A program made the translations under genes and the position numbers. From positions 186,001 to 250,000 of the forward strand of contig NZ_RQJW01000012.1 of NCBI RefSeq assembly GCF_004028635.1: 64,000 nucleotides of DNA. The letters run 5' to 3'. The notes below the pieces were generated by a model, which did not search any database, had not been told where the DNA came from, and was given only the letters and a program-made list of their open reading frames with translations. This document shows positions 31,518 through 39,889 of this stretch, piece by piece (within the stretch, counting starts at the first letter, position 1; each line of letters opens with the position of its first letter). The DNA is from Streptomyces cyaneus. GTDB taxonomy: Bacteria > Actinomycetota > Actinomycetes > Streptomycetales > Streptomycetaceae.

Positions 31518-32450
31518 ATGCCAGCGAGCTACGCCTATCTCGGCCCCGAGGGCACTTTCACCGAAGTCGCCCTGCGCACGCTCCCGGAGACCGCGACCCG
31601 GGAACTTGTCCCCTACGTGTCCGTACAGTCCGCGCTCGACGCGGTGCGCGTCGGCGAGGCCGAGGCCGCGTTCGTACCGATCGAGAACTCCGTCGAGGGC
31701 GGCATCACGACCACGCTCGACGAGTTGGTCGCGGGCCAGCCGTTGATGATCTACCGCGAGGTGCTGCTGTCGATCACCTTCGCGCTGCTGGTCAGACCCG
31801 GCACCAAGCTGTCGGACATCAAGACGGTCTCTGCACACCCGGCCGCCCAGCCGCAGGTGCGCAACTGGCTGAAGAAGAACCTCCCGGACGCCCACTGGGA
31901 GTCGGCCGCCTCGAACGCGGACGCCGCGCGCCTGGTCCAGGAGGGCCAGTACGACGCCGCCTTCGCGGGCGAGTTCGCGGCCGCCCGGTACGGCCTCGAG
32001 GCCCTGGAGACCGGGATTCACGACGCGGAGAACGCCCAGACGCGGTTCGTGCTGGTGGGCAGGCCGGCCCGGCCCGCGGCACCGACCGGCGCGGACAAGA
32101 CGTCCGTCGTGCTGTGGCAGCGCGACGACCATCCCGGCGGGCTGCGCGACCTCCTGGGCGAGTTCGCCACGCGCGGCATCAACCTGATGCTGCTGCAGTC
32201 CCGGCCGACCGGCGCCGGCATCGGCAACTACTGCTTCTGCATCGACGCCGAGGGGCACATCTCCGACCGCCGAGTGGCCGAGGCGCTGATGGGGCTGAAG
32301 CGGATCTGCCTGGAGGTGCGGTTCCTGGGCTCGTACCCGCGCGCGGGAATGGAGCCGGAGGATGTGCAGCCGCCGCGCCTGGGGACGTCGGACGAGGCGT
32401 TCGTGTCGGCGGCGGACTGGGTGGCGCGGTGCCAGGACGGGCGGTTCTGA
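31518..32450 (+). CDS. pheA: Prephenate dehydratase
   Basis: A 310-residue protein, ATG 31518 behind GGGTGAGGTC. The PDT catalytic domain (1-180) opens MPASYAYLGPEGTFTEVALR and has FVPIENSVEGGITTTLDEL. It includes the family's essential Thr-Arg-Phe in NAQTRFVLVG. The C-terminal ACT domain (about 195-280) has the phenylalanine-binding pattern (HPGGLRDLLGEFATRGINL, RPTGAGIGNYCFCID). It decarboxylates and dehydrates prephenate to phenylpyruvate, with feedback control by phenylalanine. Unlike enteric PheA it has no chorismate mutase part. It is monocistronic, followed by the DnaA-box-rich spacer. Confidence 0.95.
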   Translation: MPASYAYLGPEGTFTEVALRTLPETATRELVPYVSVQSALDAVRVGEAEAAFVPIENSVEGGITTTLDELVAGQPLMIYREVLLSITFALLVRPGTKLSDIKTVSAHPAAQPQVRNWLKKNLPDAHWESAASNADAARLVQEGQYDAAFAGEFAAARYGLEALETGIHDAENAQTRFVLVGRPARPAAPTGADKTSVVLWQRDDHPGGLRDLLGEFATRGINLMLLQSRPTGAGIGNYCFCIDAEGHISDRRVAEALMGLKRICLEVRFLGSYPRAGMEPEDVQPPRLGTSDEAFVSAADWVARCQDGRF

Positions 32451-32477
32451 GCGGCACGTGAAAGCCGGTGCCGACGG

Positions 32478-32512
32478 CCTCGTGGCGACCTCGTGGCGGC
32501 CTCGTGGCGGCT
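32478..32512. repeat. CCTCGTGGCGG short tandem repeat x3
   Basis: Three near-identical 10-11 bp units follow the pheA stop. No function is evident. Confidence 0.6.
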
Positions 32513-32565
32513 GGTTCGAACGGCTCCCGCGCAGGTTTCACGCCAGTACTACCAGCCGATTATCG

Positions 32566-32904
32566 TTATCCACAGGGGTTATCCACAGGTACTCTTCTCG
32601 ACCTGGGGACAAGTCGACAAGCAAGGGTAAGGCTGTCGACAAATCGCCCCCAGGCCCGCCTCGGCGTCCACCATCACGCAAGTCACCCTTCGTCCACTCT
32701 TTTCCTTTGGATAATCCTTTGGGGCGACCGCTTTCCACTCGAAAGTGCGGATGGATAGGGTTTGTCCTGGGAATCCTCGACTTGCTCGGCGCATTACGGA
32801 GTGATCAATTCCGGCATCCACAGTCCATCCACACAGCCTGTGGATAACTCTTCCCGGGCTGGGGATCCCTGTGGACAACCGCAGCCCAAATCCCGTTCTC
32901 CACA
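32566..32904. other. DnaA-box cluster between pheA and serS
   Basis: Three exact TTATCCACA boxes lie at 32566 (+), 32579 (+) and 32839 (-), and one exact TTGTCCACA at 32870 (-). Single-mismatch boxes are at 32604 (-), 32634 (-), 32706 (-) and 32896 (+), with weaker ones at 32814 and 32825. The first two are a direct pair 13 bp apart. The 611-bp spacer 32451-33061 has no convincing ORF and is less GC-rich than its surroundings. DnaA titration or transcriptional control is likely; an origin is not, as no replication genes adjoin. Confidence 0.7.
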
Positions 32905-33061
32905 AGGGAATCGAGTCAACCGGCCGCCTCGCACCCTCCCCGTTCCAGGGAGTGAGACACCTTTCATTGACACACCTCGCAATCCACCCATAACTGAACG
33001 TAAGCCGTGGTTCGGAATAGGGAGTCGTGGGCTGTCACCCCGCCCCGGTAGCCTTGAGCGC

Positions 33062-34339
33062 GTGATTGACCTTCGCCTGCTCCGTGAGGACCCCGACCGA
33101 GTGCGCGCCTCGCAGCGCGCCCGTGGAGAGGACGTCGCGCTCGTCGACGCCCTCCTGTCTGCCGACGAGCGGCGCAGGTCGTCCGGCGTCCGCTTCGACG
33201 AGCTGCGTTCCGAGCAGAAGAACCTCGGCAAGCTCATCCCCAAGGCCTCCGGAGACGAGAAGGCCGAGCTGCTGAAGAAGGCGAGCCAGCTGGCCGCCGA
33301 CGTCAAGGCGGCCGACGCGGAGCAGAACGAGGCGGACGAGGAGACCAAGCGCCTCGCGCTCCAGCTCGGCAACCTCGTGCACCCCGACGTCCCGGTCGGC
33401 GGCGAGGAGGACTTCGTCGTCCTGGAGACGCACGGCACCATCCGCGACTTCGGCGCCGAGGGCTTCGAGCCCAAGGACCACCTGGAGCTCGGCGAGGCGC
33501 TGGGCGCCATCGACGTCGAGCGCGGCGCCAAGGTGTCCGGCTCCCGCTTCTACTACCTCACCGGCGTCGGCGCCCTGCTGGAGCTGGCACTGGTCAACGC
33601 GGCGATCGCCCAGGCCACCGAGGCCGGCTTCACACCGATGCTGACCCCGGCGCTGGTCCGCCCGCGTGCCATGGAGGGCACCGGCTTCCTCGGCCAGGCC
33701 GCGGAGAACGTGTACCACCTGGAGAAGGACGACTACTACCTGGTCGGCACCTCCGAGGTCCCGCTCGCCGCGTACCACATGGACGAGATCCTCGACGCCG
33801 AGAAGCTGCCGCTGCGCTACGCCGGCTTCTCCCCGTGCTTCCGCCGCGAGGCCGGCACCTACGGCAAGGACACGCGCGGCATCTTCCGCGTGCACCAGTT
33901 CGACAAGGTCGAGATGTTCTCGTACGTCGCCCCCGAGGACGCGGAGAACGAGCACAAGCGCCTCCTGGACTGGGAGAAGCAGTGGCTCACCGGCCTCGAG
34001 CTGCCCTTCCAGGTCATCGACGTGGCCTCGGGCGACCTGGGCGCGTCGGCGTCCCGCAAGTACGACTGCGAGGCGTGGATCCCGACCCAGGGCAAGTACC
34101 GCGAGCTGACCTCGGCCTCCAACTGCGACAGCTTCCAGGCCCGCCGGCTGTCGGTCCGCCTGCGTGACGGCAAGAAGGTCCAGCCGCTGGCGACGCTCAA
34201 CGGCACGCTGTGCGCCGTACCGCGCACGATCGTGGCGATCCTGGAGAACCACCAGCAGGCCGACGGCTCCGTCCGGGTCCCCGAGGTGCTGCGCCCGTAC
34301 CTGGGCGGCCGGGAGGTCCTGGAGCCGGTGGCCAAGTGA
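33062..34339 (+). CDS. serS: Seryl-tRNA synthetase
   Basis: A 425-residue protein starting at GTG 33062. An N-terminal two-helix coiled-coil arm (about 30-100) grips the long variable arm of tRNA-Ser. The class II core has motif 2, FSPCFRREAGTYGKDTRGIFRVHQFDKVEMF, and motif 3, GTLCAVPRTIVAILENHQ, along with TSEVPLAAYH and ELTSASNCDSFQARR. It charges tRNA-Ser; two tRNA-Ser genes are in this window. TAGCCT ends eight bases before the GTG, so transcription may begin at the start codon. Its last bases overlap the start of the HAD gene (GTGA). Confidence 0.96.
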   Translation: MIDLRLLREDPDRVRASQRARGEDVALVDALLSADERRRSSGVRFDELRSEQKNLGKLIPKASGDEKAELLKKASQLAADVKAADAEQNEADEETKRLALQLGNLVHPDVPVGGEEDFVVLETHGTIRDFGAEGFEPKDHLELGEALGAIDVERGAKVSGSRFYYLTGVGALLELALVNAAIAQATEAGFTPMLTPALVRPRAMEGTGFLGQAAENVYHLEKDDYYLVGTSEVPLAAYHMDEILDAEKLPLRYAGFSPCFRREAGTYGKDTRGIFRVHQFDKVEMFSYVAPEDAENEHKRLLDWEKQWLTGLELPFQVIDVASGDLGASASRKYDCEAWIPTQGKYRELTSASNCDSFQARRLSVRLRDGKKVQPLATLNGTLCAVPRTIVAILENHQQADGSVRVPEVLRPYLGGREVLEPVAK

Positions 34340-35172
34340 GCGAGGCGGCCCCCGAGGCTTCCGGCACGGTGCCCGGGGGCTTCCCGTACAAGCTGATCGC
34401 GACCGACCTCGACGGAACGCTCCTGCGCTCCGACGAGTCGGTCTCCCAGCGCACCCGTGACGCCCTCGCCGCGGCCACCGCGGCGGGCGCCGCGCACATC
34501 GTGGTGACGGGCCGCGCGGTCCCGTGGACGCGCCACATCCTCGACGACCTCGGCTACCGGGGCCTCGCCGTGTGCGGCCAGGGAGCACAGGTCTACGACG
34601 CCGGCGAGCACCGCCTGCTGACATCGGTGACCCTGGACCGCCAACTGGCGGGCGTGGCGCTGGCCAAGATCGAGGCGGAGGTCGGCCCGCTGTTTCTGGC
34701 AGCGAGCCGCGACGGCCTGGACGGCGACGTCCTGGTCGGACCCGGCTACGCGGTCACGGGCGCGCTCCCGTCGACCCCCTTCACGGACGCGGCGGATCTG
34801 TGGAGCGCCCCGCTGAACAAGATCTACGTACAGCATCCGGACCTGTCGGACGACGAACTGGCAGAGGCCGCCCGCCAGGCCGCCGGCGGCTTCGTCACGG
34901 TGGCCATGGCCGGCGAGGGCATCGTCGAACTCCTGCCCCTGGGCCTGTCCAAGGCAACGGGCCTGTCCCTGGCCGCCCGCCGCCTGGGCCTCAAGGCCGC
35001 CGACACGATCGCCTTCGGCGACATGCCGAACGACATCCCGATGTTCGCCTGGGCCGCGCGTGGCGTGGCGATGGCCAACGCCCACGAGGAGCTCCGGGCG
35101 GTGGCGGACGAGGTGACGGCCTCCAACGAGGAGGACGGGATCGCGGTGGTGCTGGAGCGGTTGCTCGGCTGA
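34336..35172 (+). CDS. HAD-superfamily hydrolase (Cof type)
   Basis: A 278-residue protein starting at GTG 34336, overlapping the serS stop by four bases, so coupled to it. HAD motifs are complete: I, KLIATDLDGTLLRSDESVS; II, HIVVTGRAV; the Lys in GLSKATGLSLAARRLGL; and IV, AFGDMPNDIPMFAWA. A C2-type cap lies between motifs II and III. Cof proteins are cytosolic phosphatases of sugar phosphates or flavin precursors; the substrate is not predictable. A related but separate gene is at 45333. The link with serS is conserved in streptomycetes. Confidence 0.9.
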   Translation: MSEAAPEASGTVPGGFPYKLIATDLDGTLLRSDESVSQRTRDALAAATAAGAAHIVVTGRAVPWTRHILDDLGYRGLAVCGQGAQVYDAGEHRLLTSVTLDRQLAGVALAKIEAEVGPLFLAASRDGLDGDVLVGPGYAVTGALPSTPFTDAADLWSAPLNKIYVQHPDLSDDELAEAARQAAGGFVTVAMAGEGIVELLPLGLSKATGLSLAARRLGLKAADTIAFGDMPNDIPMFAWAARGVAMANAHEELRAVADEVTASNEEDGIAVVLERLLG

Positions 35173-35341
35173 GATCGGTCGGCGGCTGCTCCACCGTCAC
35201 CGGCGGGCGGTTGCTCGGTCGACGTACCTGCGTCGCTGTCGGCCTATGTGCCTGCGGCGGCACCTCTCAGCCGCAGCGCCGGGCGCCTCTCAAGGAACGC
35301 CCAGCCCTGCACTACGGCCAAGCCAAAGTGGCAACGTCTCG

Positions 35342-35428
<87 letters not shown>

Positions 35429-35711
35429 GGGTGGGCGACCCACGCGAGAGCGACATCGCGTGCTCGAAGCGGCCGCCCCGGGCAGCTCCCCGTGCGGTAC
35501 GGACTCTACGGAGGGGTAGCGATTACTCCGGAGTCCGCCGCCGGCTGCCCTGTCGGGAGCTCGACGTACTGCCGTGCATGGACATCGTCGCGCTCCTCTC
35601 CCAGAACGTGGCGCCGAACTCCTCGTCCGGCGGTGTGGACACAACCACTGTGCCTGTACGGCGAGTTGGGCGCCACTGATTAAAAGGCCCCGGAAAGGCG
35701 ACGTACGCCCC
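35429..35711. other. Non-coding spacer upstream of the tRNA
   Basis: This 283-bp stretch must hold the promoter of the leftward tRNA-Ser gene. Short ORFs run through it in several frames but none has a ribosome site or conserved features. Confidence 0.4.
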
Positions 35712-35954
35712 TTACCGGCGGCGCCACTTGCGTCGACGCGCCTTGCTGAAGAACCATCCGGCCGGCGGTTCGTCGGAACGCCATGGCTGCGGCTCGGGCT
35801 TCTCGCGACGCCAGCGCGCGGCCAGCATGCGGGCGCGGGCGGACGGCTCGGCGGTCTCGGCCGCGCGTATGAAGTCGTCGTCCAGGACCAGGTTGCTCCA
35901 GGTGTCGTCCCCGGACTGTTCGCGATCCTCGTGCTGCGCCATGCCGCCTGCCAT
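35712..35954 (-). CDS. Small conserved basic-tailed protein
   Basis: An 80-residue protein. ATG 35954 follows TGGAGGACGGCG, a strong ribosome site, so the upstream in-frame ATG at 35981 is not used. The protein has an acidic first half (EDREQSGDDTWSNLVLDDDFIRAAETAEPSARARMLAARW), a proline-rich middle (EKPEPQPWRSDEPPAGWFF) and an extremely basic end (SKARRRKWRRR). No domain is recognised; RNA or membrane binding through the tail is a guess. It lies downstream of the ABC operon in the same orientation, but a terminator separates them. Confidence 0.75.
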   Translation of the reverse strand: MAGGMAQHEDREQSGDDTWSNLVLDDDFIRAAETAEPSARARMLAARWRREKPEPQPWRSDEPPAGWFFSKARRRKWRRR

Positions 35955-36023
35955 CGCCGTCCTCCAGTTCGTACAGTGCATCCCCGTTGCCCAGTGTGCC
36001 CGGGCAGAGGTGAAGCCCCCGTC

Positions 36024-36053
36024 AGGAGCGAGCCCGGTCAGAGGCCCGCTCCT
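36024..36053 (-). terminator. Terminator of the ABC transporter operon
   Basis: AGGAGCG-A-GCC pairs with GGC-C-CGCTCCT around an eight-base loop, 20 bp after the last permease gene. The stem has ten paired positions with one mismatch. Confidence 0.65.
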
Positions 36054-36072
36054 TTACATCTCACCGGCGCCC

Positions 36073-36792
36073 TTACTCCTCCCCGGCGAGCGTCAGCGAC
36101 CGCAGTTTCTGTCCCGCGTACCAGGTCGCGAGCACGGTGACCACCGCCAACAGCACGGTCGCCGTGGGCAGTGCCACGTCCGACGTCACCATGTCCCCGC
36201 CGGCGACCTTCTGCGCCACCGCCAGCGCCCACTGCTGGACGCTCAGCGTGCGCGCACCCGCCACCAAGGAGCCGAACAGGGCCTCCCAGACGAGCGCGTA
36301 GACGAGCCCGAAGACGACCGCGTGCCGGGACACCGTGCCCAGCAGCAGGAAGAGTGCCGCGTACGCGATGGAGGCGACCAGCGCGGCCACCGTGTAGGCA
36401 ACGGCGATCTGCTGGCCGTTGCCGTTCAGGATGAACCCGGCGATGAAGGTGGGCAGCGCCGAGAACACCATGGTCACGGCGATCGCCACGATGAGCTTGG
36501 TGAAGATGATCGTCGACCGCTTCACCGGCTTGGACAGCAGATACACCACCGAGCCGTCGTCGATCTCGGGCCCGATCGCGCCCGTACCGGCGATGACACC
36601 GATGATCGGCACCATGGTGGCGAGCGCCAGCCCGCCGAGCAGGTCCGACGCGGTCTGGTCGTCGGCTCCGGCGAGACCGCGCACCACCACGGAGACCGCG
36701 ATGAGCAGCAGCGGCAACGCGCCCAGGATGAGGGCCCGGCGACGGCCGAGCAGGGCCCGGTAGGTGAGTCGGGCGACTGTGGGGTCGTACAT
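36073..36792 (-). CDS. ABC-2 type transporter permease (second pair)
   Basis: A 239-residue protein with six hydrophobic segments, starting MYDPTVARLTYRALLGRRRALILGALPLLL. The stretch DDGSVVYLLSKPVKRSTIIFTKLIVA is typical of ABC-2 permeases whose first loop carries a Glu/Asp-rich coupling motif (GPEIDDGS). It starts 10 bp after the ATPase gene at 36803, so the two form the second ATPase/permease pair of a four-gene operon. The substrate is unknown. It is the last gene before the terminator. Confidence 0.88.
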   Translation of the reverse strand: MYDPTVARLTYRALLGRRRALILGALPLLLIAVSVVVRGLAGADDQTASDLLGGLALATMVPIIGVIAGTGAIGPEIDDGSVVYLLSKPVKRSTIIFTKLIVAIAVTMVFSALPTFIAGFILNGNGQQIAVAYTVAALVASIAYAALFLLLGTVSRHAVVFGLVYALVWEALFGSLVAGARTLSVQQWALAVAQKVAGGDMVTSDVALPTATVLLAVVTVLATWYAGQKLRSLTLAGEE

Positions 36793-36802
36793 CTTCGGCC
36801 TC

Positions 36803-37714
36803 CTACGCCGCGACGAGATACGAGAAGACGGACTCGAGGGACTCGTCGGACGGCGAGACCGTGAGCAGACGGATGCCGTGGTCGCGCGCCACCCTCGGCA
36901 GCAGGGTCGTGAAGCGGCCGAAGTCGACGGCCTGGATGTGCAACGCGCCCTCGGCCAGATCCACTTCGATACCGGAGGTCGAAGGGTCGGCGATCAGCGC
37001 GGCCGCGAGGGTGCGGTCGTCGCTGGAGCGCACCAGGTAGCGGTGCGGGCGGTCGGTCATCAGGCGGCGGATCTTGCGGAAGTCACCGCTCGCCGCGTGC
37101 CGTCCGGCGACGACGACCTCGATGTGCCAGGCGAGTTGCTCGACCTCCTCGAGGATGTGGGAGGAGAACAGCACCGTGCGCCCCTCGTCACCCATGCGGC
37201 GCAGCAGGTCCATGAGCTGCATGCGCTGGCGCGGGTCCATCCCGTTGAAGGGCTCGTCGAGCAGGAGCAGCGAGGGGTTGTGGACCAGGGCGCTCGCCAT
37301 CTTCACGCGCTGGCGCATGCCCTTGGAGTACGTCTGGATCTTGCGGTCCTGCGCGTACTCCATCTCGACCGTGGCCAGCGCCTTCTGGGCAGCCTTGGCG
37401 CCCAGACCGTGCAACTCGGCGTTGGCTACGACGAATTCGCGGCCGGTGAGGAAGTCGTACATCGCCTCGCGCTCGGGGACGATGCCGATGTGCTTGTAGA
37501 TCGCCTCGTTGCGCCACACCGGCTGCCCGTCGAGGGTGACCGTGCCGGTGGAGGGGGCCAGGAAGCCGCCCATCATGTTGATGAGGGTGGACTTTCCGGC
37601 GCCGTTGGGGCCGAGGAGGCCGGTGACGCCGGGGCCGATCGTCATGGTGATGTCGTTGACGGCGACCACGTTGCCGAACCAGCGCGAGACGTGGTCGATG
37701 TTGAGCGTGGTCAC
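36803..37714 (-). CDS. ABC transporter ATP-binding protein (second pair)
   Basis: A 303-residue protein starting at GTG 37714, overlapping the stop of the permease before it. The ATPase domain has Walker A LLGPNGAGKSTLIN, the Q-loop around GIVPEREAMYDFLTGREF, the signature TYSKGMRQRVKMA and Walker B LLLLDEPFNGMDP, then the switch His in LFSSHILEEVE. The last 90 residues form a separate alpha/beta domain typical of CcmA/NatA-type drug or lipid exporters. It pairs with the permease at 36073. Confidence 0.9.
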   Translation of the reverse strand: MTTLNIDHVSRWFGNVVAVNDITMTIGPGVTGLLGPNGAGKSTLINMMGGFLAPSTGTVTLDGQPVWRNEAIYKHIGIVPEREAMYDFLTGREFVVANAELHGLGAKAAQKALATVEMEYAQDRKIQTYSKGMRQRVKMASALVHNPSLLLLDEPFNGMDPRQRMQLMDLLRRMGDEGRTVLFSSHILEEVEQLAWHIEVVVAGRHAASGDFRKIRRLMTDRPHRYLVRSSDDRTLAAALIADPSTSGIEVDLAEGALHIQAVDFGRFTTLLPRVARDHGIRLLTVSPSDESLESVFSYLVAA

Positions 37715-38643
37715 AGTCCGACCTTTCGGTAGCGGCGCATCAGGAGGCCGTAGCTGGCGGCGATCAGGCCCAGCGTGACGAGGACGTAGACGACGCCTTC
37801 GCCGTTGCTCGGGCCCACCCCGCCGGGGAACGCGGAGCTCGCGCCCAGGAAGGCCGACTGCACCCCGTCGATGAGCGTGACGGGCGAGAAGAGGCCGATC
37901 CAGGTGATGGCGTCGGCGCTGCCCCCACCGTCGATGGACTGTGCGTCGGCGATGGCCTGGAGCGTGGACACCGCGCCGTAGGAGATGGTCAGTACGGCGA
38001 TCACGGCCGCGATGCCGAAGCCGCGGCGCGGGGTGACTGACGCGATGACCAGGCCGAGGCCGGCGAAGAGCAGTGAGAGCAGTGCCACGGAGACGAGTCC
38101 CTGTGCGAATCCCTTGGTCTGGTCGGCGAAGTCGAGCTTGGCCAGCAGCGCGCCCACGTAGAGCACCAGCAGCGGGGCCGCGGTGAGGAGGAACAGCGCG
38201 GAGGCCAGCGCCGCGAACTTCGCCCGTACGTAGTCGGCGGTCTCGATGGGCCGCGAGAAGTACAGCGGTACGGTCTTGAAGCGCAGGTCGCGGGAGACGG
38301 ACTGGGGGGCCTGCGACGCGACGTACAGGCTGATGACGGCCTGCATGATGATCGCGTAGCGCGTGTAGTCGACGGGCAGATCCTTGGCCTTGGTGGCGAC
38401 CGCGACGGCCACCATGATGGCCGCGGGCACGCACATCACCACGAACAGCAGCATCGGCAGCACCTTGGACTTCACCGAGCGGCCGAGGCCGTAGGCGCCG
38501 CGCAGGGACTGCGAGTAGAGGGAGCGCGTGGCGTAGGAGCGGCCGAGGCGGGGGCCGTCGTAGGTGCGATACCCGATGTTGTGGATACGGGTCTGGTCAC
38601 CCGACTGTGTGACCGGTGTCCGCGTGGGCTGCTCAACCGCCAT
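37711..38643 (-). CDS. ABC-2 type transporter permease (first pair)
   Basis: A 310-residue protein, ATG 38643, with six predicted helices. It has a characteristic soluble N-terminus (TRIHNIGYRTYDGPRLGRSYATRSLYSQSLRGAYGLGRSVKSK). This GYR-Y-G-R pattern is common in actinobacterial ABC permeases next to NatA-like ATPases. The loop SRDLRFKTVPLYFSRPIETADYVRAK is the probable coupling region. Its start overlaps the upstream ATPase gene by 11 bases and its stop overlaps the following ATPase gene by four. Confidence 0.88.
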   Translation of the reverse strand: MAVEQPTRTPVTQSGDQTRIHNIGYRTYDGPRLGRSYATRSLYSQSLRGAYGLGRSVKSKVLPMLLFVVMCVPAAIMVAVAVATKAKDLPVDYTRYAIIMQAVISLYVASQAPQSVSRDLRFKTVPLYFSRPIETADYVRAKFAALASALFLLTAAPLLVLYVGALLAKLDFADQTKGFAQGLVSVALLSLLFAGLGLVIASVTPRRGFGIAAVIAVLTISYGAVSTLQAIADAQSIDGGGSADAITWIGLFSPVTLIDGVQSAFLGASSAFPGGVGPSNGEGVVYVLVTLGLIAASYGLLMRRYRKVGL

Positions 38644-39628
38644 GGCCGACCGCCTCCTTCCGCTGTGCGTCGGCGCTTTGCTCGCTGCCGTGCTCGCTGT
38701 CCGTGAAGACCTCCGAGATGTGGTGGCGGCGCTGCTCCATGCGCACCAGGCCGAGGCCGAGGTCGGCGACCACGTCGCGCACCAGGTCGTAGGTCTCCTC
38801 GCCCTGCGCGGTGAGCAGCAGGATGTGACCGGCGCCCGGAAGGCCGCCGCTGCCGTCGAGAACGTCCACCCCGCGCGCGTGGAGCGCGTCACGCACCGCG
38901 CGGGTGCCGTCCGGGTGGTCGTCGGTGTCGGTGACCTCGATGGCGAGGGTCGTGGTGGTCTGGGTGAAGTCGGTGGTGGAGCTGGAGCGCAGGAGCTTGC
39001 CGCCGTCGATGATGACGACGTGGTCGCAGGTGCGCTCCAGTTCGCCCAGGAGGTGCGAGGTGACCAGGACCGAGATGCCGAAGTCGGTGTGGATACGGCG
39101 GATCAGGCCGAGCATCTCGTCGCGGCCCACCGGGTCGAGGCCGTTGGTCGGCTCGTCCAGGAAGACCAGCTGCGGGTCGTGCACCAAGGCCTGCGCCAGC
39201 TTCACGCGCTGCTTCATGCCGGTCGAGTAGCCGCCGATGGGGCGGTAGCGCTCCTCGTAGAGGCCGACGTGGCGCAGCGTGTCCGCGGTGCGCTCGCGCG
39301 CGGCGGCAGGCGGCAGCCCGGACATGCGGGCCATGTGCACGACGAACTCGGTGGCCGAGACGTCGGGCGGCAGACAGTCGTGCTCCGGCATGTACCCGAC
39401 GCGCTCGCGGATGGCGCCGCCCTTGGTGGCGACGTCGAGGCCGAGCACTTCGGCACGGCCCTCGGTGGCGGGGGACAGACCCAGCAGGATCTTGATCAGT
39501 GTGGACTTGCCGGCTCCGTTGGCTCCGACGAGTCCGGTCACACCGGGCCCGACGTCCACGGAGAGCCGGTCAAGCGCGGTCACCCTGGGGAACCGCTTGC
39601 TCAGGCTTTCGGTCGCGATCACAGTCAC
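38633..39628 (-). CDS. ABC transporter ATP-binding protein (first pair)
   Basis: A 331-residue protein starting at GTG 39628 (GTG 39622 is also in frame). The ATPase domain includes Walker A LVGANGAGKSTLIK, signature GYSTGMKQRVKLA, Walker B LVFLDEPTNGLDP and His in LVTSHLLGELE. A C-terminal extension of about 110 residues ends in a polar, Glu/Ser/Gly-rich tail. First gene of a four-gene leftward operon encoding two complete ATPase/permease pairs, which may form one heteromeric exporter or two. It is divergent from the M24 peptidase gene; DnaA-like repeats lie in the shared spacer. Confidence 0.9.
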   Translation of the reverse strand: MTVIATESLSKRFPRVTALDRLSVDVGPGVTGLVGANGAGKSTLIKILLGLSPATEGRAEVLGLDVATKGGAIRERVGYMPEHDCLPPDVSATEFVVHMARMSGLPPAAARERTADTLRHVGLYEERYRPIGGYSTGMKQRVKLAQALVHDPQLVFLDEPTNGLDPVGRDEMLGLIRRIHTDFGISVLVTSHLLGELERTCDHVVIIDGGKLLRSSSTTDFTQTTTTLAIEVTDTDDHPDGTRAVRDALHARGVDVLDGSGGLPGAGHILLLTAQGEETYDLVRDVVADLGLGLVRMEQRRHHISEVFTDSEHGSEQSADAQRKEAVGHGG

Positions 39629-39743
39629 GCTTCGAAGGTAGTGACGCGGGCCACGCCGGTCGTCACCCCGCAGAGCTGTCTTGGGGTCAGACTCCAGGAC
39701 TACGGGACCCTAGGGGTCACCCTGAGGTCGAACAACGCGGCCC

Positions 39744-39785
39744 AGGTTTTCCACATCGGCGGAGACATCAGCGAGGTTTTCCACA
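39744..39785. other. Direct repeat of near-DnaA boxes
   Basis: AGGTTTTCCACA occurs at 39744-39755 and 39774-39785, exactly 30 bp apart. TTTTCCACA is one base from TTATCCACA. The pair lies in the 261-bp divergent spacer between the ABC operon and the M24 peptidase gene. It could instead be an operator for either gene. Confidence 0.45.
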
Positions 39786-39889
39786 GCCCTGGGCAGCACT
39801 ATTGACGCAGCCTCTAACAACTGTCACATTCACCAGTGTCAAGTTACGGGCACGTACCGCAGTCAGCGTGGACGAAGTGGGGCGGTGGC

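Noticed and set aside
32566..33061. A replication origin at the pheA-serS spacer
   Set aside because: DnaA boxes alone do not make oriC; there is no dnaA or dnaN next to it, and the gene context is housekeeping.
33062..33120. T-box leader for serS
   Set aside because: No T-box consensus (TGGnACCGCG-like) or specifier stem is visible upstream.
35492..35683. Short ORFs upstream of tRNA-Ser(GCU)
   Set aside because: Several overlapping frames are open by chance; none has coding features.
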